This document shows positions 1 through 8,341 of a stretch of 55,595 nt of DNA, piece after piece (the stretch's first letter is position 1; every line of letters begins with the position of its first letter). The DNA comes from Pseudanabaena cinerea FACHB-1277. GTDB taxonomy: Bacteria > Cyanobacteriota > Cyanobacteriia > Pseudanabaenales > Pseudanabaenaceae. Position numbers and translations under genes: made by a program. The notes below the pieces were generated by a model that worked only from the letters and a program-made list of their open reading frames with translations, searched no databases and had not been told where the DNA came from. Where the stretch lies: positions 1 through 55,595 of the forward strand of contig NZ_JACJPY010000020.1 in assembly GCF_014696345.1 (NCBI RefSeq). The letters are read 5' to 3'.

Positions 1-25
1 CTAGATAGGTCATACTTACTATGAC

Positions 26-1687
26 TTGACCTATCTTTTTTATCTTAAATCCTCAAATCCCCATCTACTCATACTTCCCATATCTTTTGTCGCCCCGTCA
101 GGAGTAAACCAATTGATTCATATTCAAAAACATTACAAACGTTATTGCCAAAGCTATCGCAAGTATTGTGATCTGCATAGCCGATCGCTAGGGTTGCTAG
201 TTGTTTTTTTATCAAGCTGCGGTTTGTCTGTGAGCGCTGGCAATGCTGAAGATTTGCATCGGCAATTAACAGTGCCTAAGGGGCAGGTAACTTTGTCGAA
301 TACATTACCAAGCAGCGATCGCTTAGCACAGTTGCCGTCACCAACAGCATCAACTCAGTTACAGCTAAGAGGTATTGGCAATGAAACCAATGGATTAGCC
401 CTAGCTATTAATGGTGTGCCGCAGATCACTACTTTGCGGGTGAATAACCCTAATCGCATTATTTTAGATTTGCAGTCCACTGAGGTTGCGCCAAGACTAC
501 ATAATTCGGTTTTGCCGATCAATCGCTACGGGATCAAACAAGTTCGAGTAGCCCAATTTCAAAAGTCGCCAGCGATCGCTAGATTAGTTTTTGATCTTGA
601 TGGTGCGGAGCCGACTAGCTGGCAAAGCTCATTTGATCAAAGTCGGGGCATATTTTGGTTGCGTCCTGTCGGCGGTCTAGCTAGTGTTACCACCACCTCA
701 AGCAATCCCCCCCGATCAGTAAATCCCATCGCAACAATAATTGAGGGGCTAGTTTTTAATGGTTACGGGCAACTGGTAATTCAGGCTAATCGTCCAGTTT
801 CCTATCGTGGTAATTTTGATGCTGTCAGTAATATTTATAGTTTTACAATTCCCTCAGCAAGCATTTCTCCAAGGTTACGCCGCCCAGTTTTGGGAGCTAG
901 TAGCCCCATTGAGCAAATTCGGCTAAATCAAGTTGGCAGCTCTGTGGTTGTGAGCGTGAAAACAACTTCGGGTTGGCAAATACAAGAAGCCAATCGTCCT
1001 AATCCTTTAGAAATTCCTTTGCAATTAAATAGTGTTGGCATTGTTGGCAAAATCACTAATCCGATTGGTCAGAACCCCAATATCCCGATCGCCAACCCTA
1101 CAAACCCACCAAACTTAGGTGCAGGCAATCTAAATGGCCGCCAACTAGTCATGATTGATGCGGGGCATGGCGGTGCTGATGTAGGCACAACCCGCAATGG
1201 CAATCATGAGAAAGATATTACTTTGGCTATGAGTTTGCAGTTAGGGCGGTTTTTACAGCAGATGGGATATGCGGTAGCCTATACTCGCACCGAGGATATA
1301 GAAATTGATCTAGAGCCAAGGGTGGCTATGGCAGACAATGCCAATGCTAGTGTGTTTGTAAGCATTCATGTCAACTCTCTAGATGCTAGCTCATCTGAGG
1401 TAAATGGTGTTGAAACTTATCATGCACCTGGTTCGTCTCTGGGTAACAGTTTCGCAAACTTAGTGCAGCAACAAATTATTGCTAGTACTGGTGCAAATGA
1501 TCGTGGTGTGAGATCAGCTAGATTTTATGTCGTCACTAAAACTTCGATGCCTGCTATCTTAGTGGAGACTGGTTTTATTACAAGTCCTTCAGAGTCAAGC
1601 AAGCTAATTAATCCGATCTATCAAGGCAAAATGGCTGAAGCGATCGCTATAGGTGTTGACCAATTTCTAAGGTCTTACCGTAGGTAG
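26..1687 (+). CDS. AMIN-domain N-acetylmuramoyl-L-alanine amidase (first of a tandem pair)
   Basis: This is a periplasmic zinc amidase that cleaves the bond between N-acetylmuramic acid and the peptide stem, as needed for septum splitting. The C-terminal ~180 residues form an Amidase_3 domain: DAGHGG carries the first zinc His, NHEKD the Glu, SIHVN the second His and ETGF the catalytic Glu. Two AMIN-like beta-rich segments (about residues 110-210 and 235-330) precede it and are known in this family to bind peptidoglycan. A hydrophobic stretch around residues 54-72 looks like a signal sequence, so the long N-terminal leader probably is not all translated and a start downstream of this ATG is possible. 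A paralogue follows 117 bp downstream. Function is confident; the start is not. Confidence 0.9.
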   Translation: MTYLFYLKSSNPHLLILPISFVAPSGVNQLIHIQKHYKRYCQSYRKYCDLHSRSLGLLVVFLSSCGLSVSAGNAEDLHRQLTVPKGQVTLSNTLPSSDRLAQLPSPTASTQLQLRGIGNETNGLALAINGVPQITTLRVNNPNRIILDLQSTEVAPRLHNSVLPINRYGIKQVRVAQFQKSPAIARLVFDLDGAEPTSWQSSFDQSRGIFWLRPVGGLASVTTTSSNPPRSVNPIATIIEGLVFNGYGQLVIQANRPVSYRGNFDAVSNIYSFTIPSASISPRLRRPVLGASSPIEQIRLNQVGSSVVVSVKTTSGWQIQEANRPNPLEIPLQLNSVGIVGKITNPIGQNPNIPIANPTNPPNLGAGNLNGRQLVMIDAGHGGADVGTTRNGNHEKDITLAMSLQLGRFLQQMGYAVAYTRTEDIEIDLEPRVAMADNANASVFVSIHVNSLDASSSEVNGVETYHAPGSSLGNSFANLVQQQIIASTGANDRGVRSARFYVVTKTSMPAILVETGFITSPSESSKLINPIYQGKMAEAIAIGVDQFLRSYRR

Positions 1688-1804
1688 ATACAGCAACTTG
1701 TATTGATTTGACATCCAGAAACATTTTAAAAGATGGCGTTCTGCAACACTTTTGAAATTTAAAAATATCTCTGCGCCACTCAGCAAGACCTTTGACGATA
1801 TTCT

Positions 1805-2977
1805 ATGAATCTAGCTGTGCAGTCGCTCAAGCTAAAAAACTTGTATAACTACGGGAGAATTATTTTGCTGTATCGGCAACTAGCTGTCGGAATTTTCATG
1901 AGCATGGCGACTAGCTATGGACTAGTCGAGCAATTGCAAGCGCAGTCGATTCAAACACCTACTCCCATCAACCCTAATGTAATTACGCAGCCATCACCCG
2001 CGATCGCCAATGATGCCACCATTGAAAAACTATCGTTCACCAGTACAGGACAGTTAATCATTGAGGCAAGCAAGCCAATCAACTATCAAATCGGCTTTGA
2101 TATGCCTTCGAGTAGTTATAGATTGATTGTGACAAATGCCAAGATTTCTGCTAACCTCCAACGCCCTAGCCTTGCCGCAAACAGTCCAATCGAACGAATT
2201 CGGTTGTCACAGGTTGGCAACTCCGTAGAAATTGGCATCAAGATGATCGCTGGCTGGCAGATCCGCGAAGTTCAGAGGGCAAACAATCAAACTGTCAATT
2301 TACAGGTTTCTCTTAACAGTGTTGTACCTGTTGCAGGCAATCAACCCAATAATCCTAATCCTGCAATACCGATTAATCCACCAACAAACAGTACGATTGT
2401 TAATAATGGCGATCGCCGTCGCGGCGTAATTTTAGTTGATCCAGGTCATGGTGGGCGCGATCCTGGGGCGATCGGCAATGGCATTCAGGAAAAAGATGTG
2501 GTTTTACCCATTAGCCTATTTCTGGGGCAGAGTTTACAAAGTATGGGTTACACAGTCTATTACAGCCGTACCAATGATGTCGAAGTTGACCTAGCCCCAA
2601 GGGTTGCTCTTGCAGAACGGGTCAATGCTGATGTATTTGTTAGCATTCATGCAAATTCTCTGGCATCGCGTAGTAGTAATGTGAATGGCGTGGAAACATT
2701 TTTTGCGCGGGGTTCATCTACTGGGCGTGAGCTTGCCACATTGGTACAATCCCAGATCATCGCAGATACAAGGGCTAATGATCGCGGTCCTAAAGCCGCA
2801 GGCTTCTATGTAATTGTCCGAACCTCAATGCCAGCGATCTTGGTGGAAACGGGTTTTGTGACTAACCCCAATGAAGCTGCAAATCTCAATAATCCCAACT
2901 ATCAAAAGCTCATGGCAGAGGCGATCGCCAAGGGCGTTGATCAGTTTATGCGTGCCCGTAACGCTAGGGAAGAGTAA
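1805..2977 (+). CDS. AMIN-domain N-acetylmuramoyl-L-alanine amidase (second of a tandem pair)
   Basis: A paralogue of the preceding gene and shorter (390 residues), because it has only one AMIN-like segment (about residues 70-165). The Amidase_3 domain at the C-terminus keeps every zinc and catalytic element: DPGHGG, QEKD, SIHANS and ETGF. A hydrophobic stretch near residues 25-45 ending LQAQS is a likely export signal, with cleavage near the AQS. The two genes share the Asn/Pro-rich linker before the catalytic domain and the same final helix (AIA.GVDQF), so they arose by duplication. They probably act together in cell separation, as tandem amidase genes do in other cyanobacteria; that role is from family knowledge. 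Confidence 0.9.
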   Translation: MNLAVQSLKLKNLYNYGRIILLYRQLAVGIFMSMATSYGLVEQLQAQSIQTPTPINPNVITQPSPAIANDATIEKLSFTSTGQLIIEASKPINYQIGFDMPSSSYRLIVTNAKISANLQRPSLAANSPIERIRLSQVGNSVEIGIKMIAGWQIREVQRANNQTVNLQVSLNSVVPVAGNQPNNPNPAIPINPPTNSTIVNNGDRRRGVILVDPGHGGRDPGAIGNGIQEKDVVLPISLFLGQSLQSMGYTVYYSRTNDVEVDLAPRVALAERVNADVFVSIHANSLASRSSNVNGVETFFARGSSTGRELATLVQSQIIADTRANDRGPKAAGFYVIVRTSMPAILVETGFVTNPNEAANLNNPNYQKLMAEAIAKGVDQFMRARNAREE

Positions 2978-3022
2978 GACGCTTTGCGCCCTACCCACTC
3001 TGTTTATTTACAATAATTGTCG

Positions 3023-3093
3023 CCCAAACCAACTACATTGGAAACCTTGATAGCCTAGCTTAGCCACACTTTCAAGGTTTCTAATGGTTTGGG
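3023..3093. terminator. Long imperfect hairpin between convergent genes
   Basis: CATTGGAAACCTTGA (3036-3050) pairs with TCAAGGTTTCTAATG (3072-3086), and an outer CCCAAACC/GGTTTGGG pair extends the stem across a small bulge. It sits between the convergent second amidase gene and the nucleotidyltransferase gene, so it may stop transcription from both sides. There is no clean T-tract. Confidence 0.45.
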
Positions 3094-3116
3094 CTTGAGC
3101 ATAAAGCGCCGTATTA

Positions 3117-4250
3117 CTATTTAGTAGTATCCAGGGGCGAATAGACATGGTGCTGATGTCTCGCATCCGTAATTAGCCAGTCTAGCGCCGCCGCCTGTAA
3201 ATCTATAGTTGCCCCTGTTTTGTCGACACAGTAGCGACCAAATACCAACTTATCCACTAGGCGCACATCAGACAAACGCGAATATTCAAAAATAACACTA
3301 CGCTCCACCACCGCTCCACTACATACATGGCAATTAGGTCCAATCATTGTCGGACCAATAATAGTTGCACCGTCATCAATTTGCGTCATCCCACCAATAT
3401 AAACAGGTCCACGAATGTCCACCTTATCCCAATTTACCGACACATTCAGCCCTGCGTAAATATTAGGATGCACTTCATGTCCTGGAATATTCACATTTTT
3501 GATTTTATTAGACAATACATCTTGAATTGCTTGCCAATAGTCGGGAACTTTACCAATATCGACCCATTGAAAATCCATAGAAATGGCGTGAAAAGGTAAA
3601 TCGGCAGCCACCAACTTAGGGAATAAATCACTACCCAAATCAAACTCAACCCCTGACGGTACATAGTTTAAGATCTCTGGCTCAAAGATATAGATACCAG
3701 TATTAATCGTATTGCTCAAGGCAGATTCAATGCTGGGCTTCTCCTGAAATTCTTTGATTTTGCCATCAGCATCTGTAACTACTACACCATAGCTTGACAC
3801 CTGATCCTTAGGAACTGTTTTGGTAATAATTGTAGCTAGGGATTTTTTCTGGCGATGCCAATTAACGGCATAGGTCAGATCAAGGTCAATCAGGGCATCC
3901 CCACACAAAACCACAAAAGTATCGTCAAAGAAGGGAGAGAAGTCTTGAATCTTTTTCAATCCCCCCGCCGAACCAAGGGCGCTGCCCTGCAACTTGCCAT
4001 CAATGATTGTCCCCTCAAAGGAGTATGCCATCTGTACGCCAAACTTTTGACCATCACGGAAATAGTTCTCAATTTCTTCAGATAGATGGCTGACATTGAC
4101 CATAATTTGATCAAAGCCGTGTTGTCTTAGCAATTCAACCAAAAATTCCATCACAGGCTTTTGCATGATGGGAATCATGGGTTTGGGCATAATATTTGTG
4201 ATTGGGCGAATTCTAGTTCCTTTGCCCGCAGCCAAAATCATGGCTTTCAT
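3117..4250 (-). CDS. NDP-sugar pyrophosphorylase (mannose-1-phosphate guanylyltransferase-like)
   Basis: A cytoplasmic enzyme that makes an activated sugar nucleotide from NTP and a sugar 1-phosphate. The N-terminal ~240 residues are a nucleotidyltransferase fold: LAAGKGTRIRPIT at residues 6-18 is the nucleotide-binding signature, KPMIPI follows, and VLCGDALIDLDL carries the metal-binding Asp. Residues ~260-350 contain hexapeptide-type repeats (GPVYIGG, GATIIGP, MIGPNCHV) of a left-handed beta-helix, the two-domain layout of GMPP-like proteins. Which sugar and which nucleotide it uses cannot be read from the sequence. The gene stands alone, convergent to the amidases and 150 bp downstream of phoU on the same strand. 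Confidence 0.85.
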   Translation of the reverse strand: MKAMILAAGKGTRIRPITNIMPKPMIPIMQKPVMEFLVELLRQHGFDQIMVNVSHLSEEIENYFRDGQKFGVQMAYSFEGTIIDGKLQGSALGSAGGLKKIQDFSPFFDDTFVVLCGDALIDLDLTYAVNWHRQKKSLATIITKTVPKDQVSSYGVVVTDADGKIKEFQEKPSIESALSNTINTGIYIFEPEILNYVPSGVEFDLGSDLFPKLVAADLPFHAISMDFQWVDIGKVPDYWQAIQDVLSNKIKNVNIPGHEVHPNIYAGLNVSVNWDKVDIRGPVYIGGMTQIDDGATIIGPTMIGPNCHVCSGAVVERSVIFEYSRLSDVRLVDKLVFGRYCVDKTGATIDLQAAALDWLITDARHQHHVYSPLDTTK

Positions 4251-4347
4251 AGATTATGTTCTCCTGTCATTACGCTAGATTCTCCCTGTTACTTGGCAAA
4301 TCTTCTTACTTAAGGATACCTTTACAGCGCTTTGCGCTAACCTAAAG

Positions 4348-4399
4348 CCCAGAAAAGATTTTTAAGCAGTACTTTGCACTACTCAAGATCCTTTCTGGG
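4348..4399 (-). terminator. Hairpin downstream of phoU
   Basis: CCCAGAAAAGAT (4348-4359) and ATCCTTTCTGGG (4388-4399) form an 11-of-12 bp stem directly after the phoU stop codon. The loop is long and no run of T follows on the minus strand, so it could be a weak terminator or an mRNA 3' stabiliser. Confidence 0.45.
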
Positions 4400-4400
4400 T

Positions 4401-5075
4401 TTAACGAACTCTTTTGCCTGTAACAATATAAGCCACTCTTAGCCCAACATTGGTGGCGTGATCCGCCATTCTTTCTAAATGATGGATTGCCAATACCATG
4501 AGCATGACTGGTTCCATTGGTTCGCCATAAATTCTTTGGGATGCCAAAAGATTGTAAATATGTTTGTAGTCATGGTCAACGGCATCATCTTTGGCTTTGA
4601 TTTGAATGCCAATATTGGCATCGAGGTTGGCTAAGGCTTCTAAACTCATTGCCAGCATGGCGCGACAACGATTGGACATGACTTGTAGTTCGCTGAGGTA
4701 TGGCGATGCTGGATAAGGAAAAAGTTTGATCGCAATTTCTCCGAGGTTTTCAGCATAGTCGCCGATGCGCTCAATATCACGGATCAATTGCATGAGAGCG
4801 CTGAGCAACCTCAGGTCGCGGGCTACTGGCGATTGCAATGTGATGAGACTAATGCAGTCGCTCTCAATCTGCCGATAGAGTTGATCAATTTGTTCTTCTT
4901 GAGCGTCAATGAGCGCGGCTGATTCTAGGTCACGCTCAAATAAGGCGGCGTGAGCTTTGAGAAATGAATTTTCGACTAGTGCGCCCATTCGCAGGGTATC
5001 TTGCTCTAGCCTTTGTAGTTGCCGTTCAAATTCGCTCCTTGTGCGTCTTTGACCTGTATATGAGGTGTCAACCAT
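4401..5075 (-). CDS. phoU: Phosphate signalling regulator PhoU
   Basis: A cytoplasmic all-helical protein that links the Pst phosphate transporter to the PhoR-type kinase (SphS in cyanobacteria) and keeps the phosphate regulon off when phosphate is plentiful. At 224 residues it has the normal length and shows the two tandem three-helix PhoU repeats: first EEQIDQLYRQIESDCISLI and RDLRLLSALMQLIRDIERIGDYAENL, then DAVDHDYKHIYNLL and HHLERMADHATNVG. The E/D-x-x-R-x-x-D metal-binding signatures are present in both halves. No pst genes are in the window. Confidence 0.95.
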   Translation of the reverse strand: MVDTSYTGQRRTRSEFERQLQRLEQDTLRMGALVENSFLKAHAALFERDLESAALIDAQEEQIDQLYRQIESDCISLITLQSPVARDLRLLSALMQLIRDIERIGDYAENLGEIAIKLFPYPASPYLSELQVMSNRCRAMLAMSLEALANLDANIGIQIKAKDDAVDHDYKHIYNLLASQRIYGEPMEPVMLMVLAIHHLERMADHATNVGLRVAYIVTGKRVR

Positions 5076-5201
5076 GAACTCCCACCAAACTTAAATGGGA
5101 TATAAGTAAATAATACGAATAGCAAAGCGAAATTAACTAAACTAACATAACACTAATATTAATTAATTAAAGTGCTAAAGAATGCTATGCCGTATATATA
5201 G

Positions 5202-5223
5202 CCCTATTAAAGCTTTTAATGGG
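5202..5223 (-). terminator. Hairpin downstream of the GNAT gene
   Basis: CCCTATTAAAG (5202-5212) and CTTTTAATGGG (5213-5223) form an AT-rich near-perfect palindrome 8 bp beyond the acetyltransferase stop codon. It is a plausible but weak terminator. Confidence 0.35.
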
Positions 5224-5230
5224 TTTTCAG

Positions 5231-5758
5231 TCAGCGCAAAGCGCTGTATCTACTGCTAACTGATAGCACGCGATCGCTGGTTGTTACAGATTCTTCTACT
5301 TCAGGGATCGATGCGGGGAGTTGCATGGCGCGATCGCCACTGAAGCGGTGGTTGAATAGTACTAGGGTGGTTGATGTGTTGCTGTCAAAGCCAATTTGTT
5401 CATAAAATTTTTGCTGGTGGGTAGTCATGAGATAGACTCGCTCCACGTTGCAAACATGGGGATGTGCTAGTACGGTTTGCACAAGTTTACGCCCTAAACC
5501 TGCGCCGCGATATTGGGTAGCGATCACGACATCCCAAATAGTTGCTCTGTAGATGCCATCGCTGGTTGCCCTTGCGTGACCGATGAGGCGATCGCCGTCC
5601 CATACAGTGACGACGGGCTTAGAATTAGCGATCGCGATTTCCATATCCGCCACAGTTCTTGTATTTGCCCAAAATGTCCCCATTTTAAACAGTGCTTGCA
5701 ATTGATGAATGTCAACATCCTCTTGGCGATCGCTAAAGCGAATGTGGCGGTGATCCAT
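5231..5758 (-). CDS. GNAT N-acetyltransferase, Ycf52/NSI-like
   Basis: A cytoplasmic acetyl-CoA-dependent acetyltransferase. The acetyl-CoA pyrophosphate-binding loop is QYRGAGLGRKLV (about residues 82-93), and the preceding block GHARATSDGIYRATIWDVVI matches the pattern of the plastid-encoded Ycf52 and plant chloroplast NSI proteins, as I recall them. Those plastid relatives acetylate protein lysines or N-termini, so a protein substrate is possible here; it is an inference. The last ~35 residues, rich in Ser/Val, lie beyond the conserved domain. The final codons (YSALR and stop) are encoded by a short dispersed palindrome, AGCGCAAAGCGCT, so the C-terminus was probably shaped by that repeat. 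Confidence 0.8.
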   Translation of the reverse strand: MDHRHIRFSDRQEDVDIHQLQALFKMGTFWANTRTVADMEIAIANSKPVVTVWDGDRLIGHARATSDGIYRATIWDVVIATQYRGAGLGRKLVQTVLAHPHVCNVERVYLMTTHQQKFYEQIGFDSNTSTTLVLFNHRFSGDRAMQLPASIPEVEESVTTSDRVLSVSSRYSALR

Positions 5759-5847
5759 GTATTTACTTTTCCTTGTTGATTAGCCGCATACAGATATACA
5801 TATAAATGTATCGGTTAAATGTATCAGTTTTGTCTATCAACTGATAA

Positions 5848-5873
5848 AAAAAGGGCGCTAAGCGCCCTTTTTT
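5848..5873 (-). terminator. Rho-independent terminator of the desaturase gene
   Basis: GGGCGC (5853-5858) and GCGCCC (5862-5867) form a perfect GC stem with a 3-base loop, flanked by A and T runs on both sides. It lies immediately after the desaturase stop codon and could work in both directions. Confidence 0.8.
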
Positions 5874-6746
5874 TTAGTTTGATTTCGGTAGCCAAGGATC
5901 GGCTAAATACACTTTTTTAGCCAAGCCAACTGTTTGCAGTAGTTTAATTATTGACCAAGTGGGATCAAGCTCCCACCACATCAAACCTGACCGCGCAGAC
6001 TTAGGAAAGGTATGGTGATTATTGTGCCAGCCCTCACCATAGGTAAGGATTGCTGCCCACCATAGATTAGTTGAATGATCGGGGGTTTCAGCAAAGTTTT
6101 TGTAACCCCATTTGTGACAGGCAGAGTTAATTAGCCAAGTACTATGCCACAAAATCACAGACCTAACAAACATTCCGTAGACCACAAAAGACCAACCCAA
6201 GCCTGAAAATAAGTTTTCACCAATGAAGTACATCAGTGCACCCAAGGGCAGTTGCAAGGATAGAAAATATTTATCTAAGAATGCGTAATATGGATCACTG
6301 GCAAGGTCGGGCGCAAATTTCTGATAATTTTCGCGTTGAAAATGTTCGGGGCGCGATCGAATAATCCACATGATGTGGCTAAACCAAAAACCACGATTAG
6401 CGGAGTAAGGATCTCTTTGATTGTCTTCGGTAAAACCGTGATGTTGGCGATGACCACCCACCCAAAACACTGGTCCACCCTGTACTGCCAAAGCGCCAAT
6501 AGTGGTCAAAATGTACTCAAGCCATTTAGGTACTTGAAAGCTACGATGGCTCAGTAAGCGATGATAAGTAAGACAAATGCCAATACTGCCAAACAACCAA
6601 TGCAGGAAAACTGTAAGCAATACAGCTTGCCATGAAAAATAAAAAGGGGCGAGTACGAGGGCAGCAATATGAAATGCACTGAAAAACGCAATGTTTACCC
6701 AGTTCAATTTCTGTTCAGCGATGGGGATTTGGATGTTGGCGGTCAT
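5874..6746 (-). CDS. desC: Membrane acyl-lipid/acyl-CoA desaturase (delta-9 type)
   Basis: An integral membrane di-iron enzyme that puts a double bond into fatty acyl chains, typically at carbon 9 of stearoyl lipids in cyanobacteria. All three histidine boxes are present: HRLLSH at residues 62-67, HRQHH at 99-103 and HNNHH at 241-245, with hydrophobic segments between them (about 15-57, 75-90, 155-200). The length (290) is normal for the DesC group. The gene is divergent from a TetR-type gene, and two copies of a palindrome lie in the shared promoter region, so repression by that protein is likely. The delta-9 assignment is from family similarity. Confidence 0.88.
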   Translation of the reverse strand: MTANIQIPIAEQKLNWVNIAFFSAFHIAALVLAPFYFSWQAVLLTVFLHWLFGSIGICLTYHRLLSHRSFQVPKWLEYILTTIGALAVQGGPVFWVGGHRQHHGFTEDNQRDPYSANRGFWFSHIMWIIRSRPEHFQRENYQKFAPDLASDPYYAFLDKYFLSLQLPLGALMYFIGENLFSGLGWSFVVYGMFVRSVILWHSTWLINSACHKWGYKNFAETPDHSTNLWWAAILTYGEGWHNNHHTFPKSARSGLMWWELDPTWSIIKLLQTVGLAKKVYLADPWLPKSN

Positions 6747-6787
6747 GAAATATTAAAAAATTTTGTGAGGTAAAGCAGCTATATGAT

Positions 6788-6853
6788 GCAAGTATCACTT
6801 ACAGTTGGCATAAGTCTAACCGCTTATTCATCAATAATGCAAGTATCACTTGC
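6788..6853. promoter_or_regulatory. Pair of palindromic operators between desC and the tetR-like gene
   Basis: GCAAGTATCACTTAC (6788-6802) and GCAAGTATCACTTGC (6839-6853) are near-identical; the second is a perfect 6-bp inverted repeat around a 3-base centre. Their centres are 51 bp apart, about five helical turns. One is about 40 bp from the desaturase start and the other about 25 bp from the TetR start, the expected placement for a local regulator of both genes. Binding by the neighbouring TetR protein is an inference. Confidence 0.65.
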
Positions 6854-6877
6854 AAAATATACCAATTAACATATCTG

Positions 6878-8146
6878 ATGGTACATACATCCGTGCCTGT
6901 GTCGCGCACCCCTACTCGTCAACGCATAGTCAATACAGCTTTGGAATTATTTGCTAGTCAGGGCATTACCGAAACAACCACTCGCCAAATTGCTGATTTT
7001 GCCAAGGTTAATGAGGTTACATTATTTCGACATTTTGGCAATAAACATGGGTTACTGTTAGCTGTACTGCAAGAATGTTTGCAAAAATATTTGGTGTTGG
7101 CACAAGTGGGAGAGTCTCTGATGGTGTCGGATATCTCTAGTCAGGGCGATTTGCGTCGCTTTCTTAAATATTATATCCAAAATTCATTAAGGGCGCTAGA
7201 GAGCGTGCCTGAGTTGGTGCGATCGCTGGTGGGTGAGGCTGGGCAGTATCCCCATGAAAGCCGTCAGGCGCTTGCCCAAGGTATTAACCAAGTTAATCAG
7301 ACGATCGCCAATGCTATTCACGAAGTATTAATCAAGTCGCGACTGCCATATCCTGTCCCTGCGATTAAAGTTGCTAATTTGCTGAATACCTGCATTTTGG
7401 GGTATGCCGTGATTACGCTGACGAGCGATGTACAGGCGGTCTGGAGCGATCGCGATGAATTTGTCAATACATTGGTTGATATGTTTGTGCAAGAGGTGAT
7501 GCCGATGGCACAGGCGCATCCGATTATGGATATTGGCGCTGATACTGTGCGTGAAATTATGTTACAAGCCAAAAAATTTAGTGTGCGCGACTATGCGATC
7601 GCTTATTTATTATTTGCATCGGGTTTAACGGCTAGAGATATTACAAAGCTGCGTCTCAGTGATTACCAACATCAGGGTAATCACGGTATCCTTTGTGTCA
7701 CTGGCAGTCATGGCAATAAGCGCTCAGTACCGCTTAACCAAAAAATATTAGGGCATCGCTATGGCTCCGCTAGCAACAATCCTCTTAGTGCTTATCTCAA
7801 GATGCGCCATAAAAATATTGGCACTACGAATATTTCCAATAATATTTCTAACAATCAGACAACCGACTTAATGTTTGGCGGCGACGATCGCAAACCCTTA
7901 GCCCTAGAAGAGATCGAGCAGCTATGGGAGCGCTGGACAATGCCCTACCGCAATGCTGACGGTACGCCCTTAAAAATTGATCAAGCAAGGCATACATGGT
8001 GTCTCGAAATGCTGTCGCGGGGGATGGACTTAGATAGCTTTGGCATTATCAGTGGTGTCCTCCCGCAGGAACTGGCAATCTATCAAGCGCGGCTTAATGA
8101 AAAAATTGCTATCAATCGGGCGATCGCCCTTGACGCAACCTGTTGA
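6878..8146 (+). CDS. TetR-family regulator fused to a tyrosine-recombinase-like domain
   Basis: Residues 12-58 are a TetR helix-turn-helix (TRQIADFAKVNEVTLFRHFG), followed by a helical ligand/dimer region to about 210. TetR proteins usually end there, but this one runs to 422. The extra half resembles the catalytic domain of tyrosine recombinases: GLTARDITKLRLSD (R253, box I), GNKRSVPL (K281, beta-hairpin Lys), QARHTW (R371, box II) and, 31 residues on, IYQARL (Y402, nucleophile position). The box II His is replaced by D368 and the usual GH by G393-V394. It may therefore be a DNA-binding module rather than an active recombinase. The gene is divergent from desC with palindromic operators between, so it probably controls membrane fluidity genes. 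Confidence 0.75.
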   Translation: MVHTSVPVSRTPTRQRIVNTALELFASQGITETTTRQIADFAKVNEVTLFRHFGNKHGLLLAVLQECLQKYLVLAQVGESLMVSDISSQGDLRRFLKYYIQNSLRALESVPELVRSLVGEAGQYPHESRQALAQGINQVNQTIANAIHEVLIKSRLPYPVPAIKVANLLNTCILGYAVITLTSDVQAVWSDRDEFVNTLVDMFVQEVMPMAQAHPIMDIGADTVREIMLQAKKFSVRDYAIAYLLFASGLTARDITKLRLSDYQHQGNHGILCVTGSHGNKRSVPLNQKILGHRYGSASNNPLSAYLKMRHKNIGTTNISNNISNNQTTDLMFGGDDRKPLALEEIEQLWERWTMPYRNADGTPLKIDQARHTWCLEMLSRGMDLDSFGIISGVLPQELAIYQARLNEKIAINRAIALDATC

Positions 8147-8241
8147 TATTTTGGCTACTTTACATTCAAAACGAAGTTGTACCTGTAAAATTTACCCAAG
8201 CCTTAATTTAGCGCAAAGCACTGTTACCGATTATCTTGGTG

Positions 8242-8247
8242 TATAAT
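8242..8247 (+). promoter_or_regulatory. Possible -10 box for zipN
   Basis: TATAAT lies 95 bp upstream of the zipN GTG start. No convincing -35 element is visible at 17 bp, which is common in cyanobacterial promoters. Placement is suggestive only. Confidence 0.3.
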
Positions 8248-8341
8248 TCGGGCGTTCTATACATAGCATATGAACAGTCGGATTGGTATTATCGGCATTT
8301 AGATCGGCATTTCCAATTGAAGTTTCGGGTAAAAAAGTAAA

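Noticed and set aside
26-180. Long N-terminal leader of the first amidase as a separate domain
   Set aside because: It precedes the export signal and shows no fold or conservation pattern; a later start is more likely.
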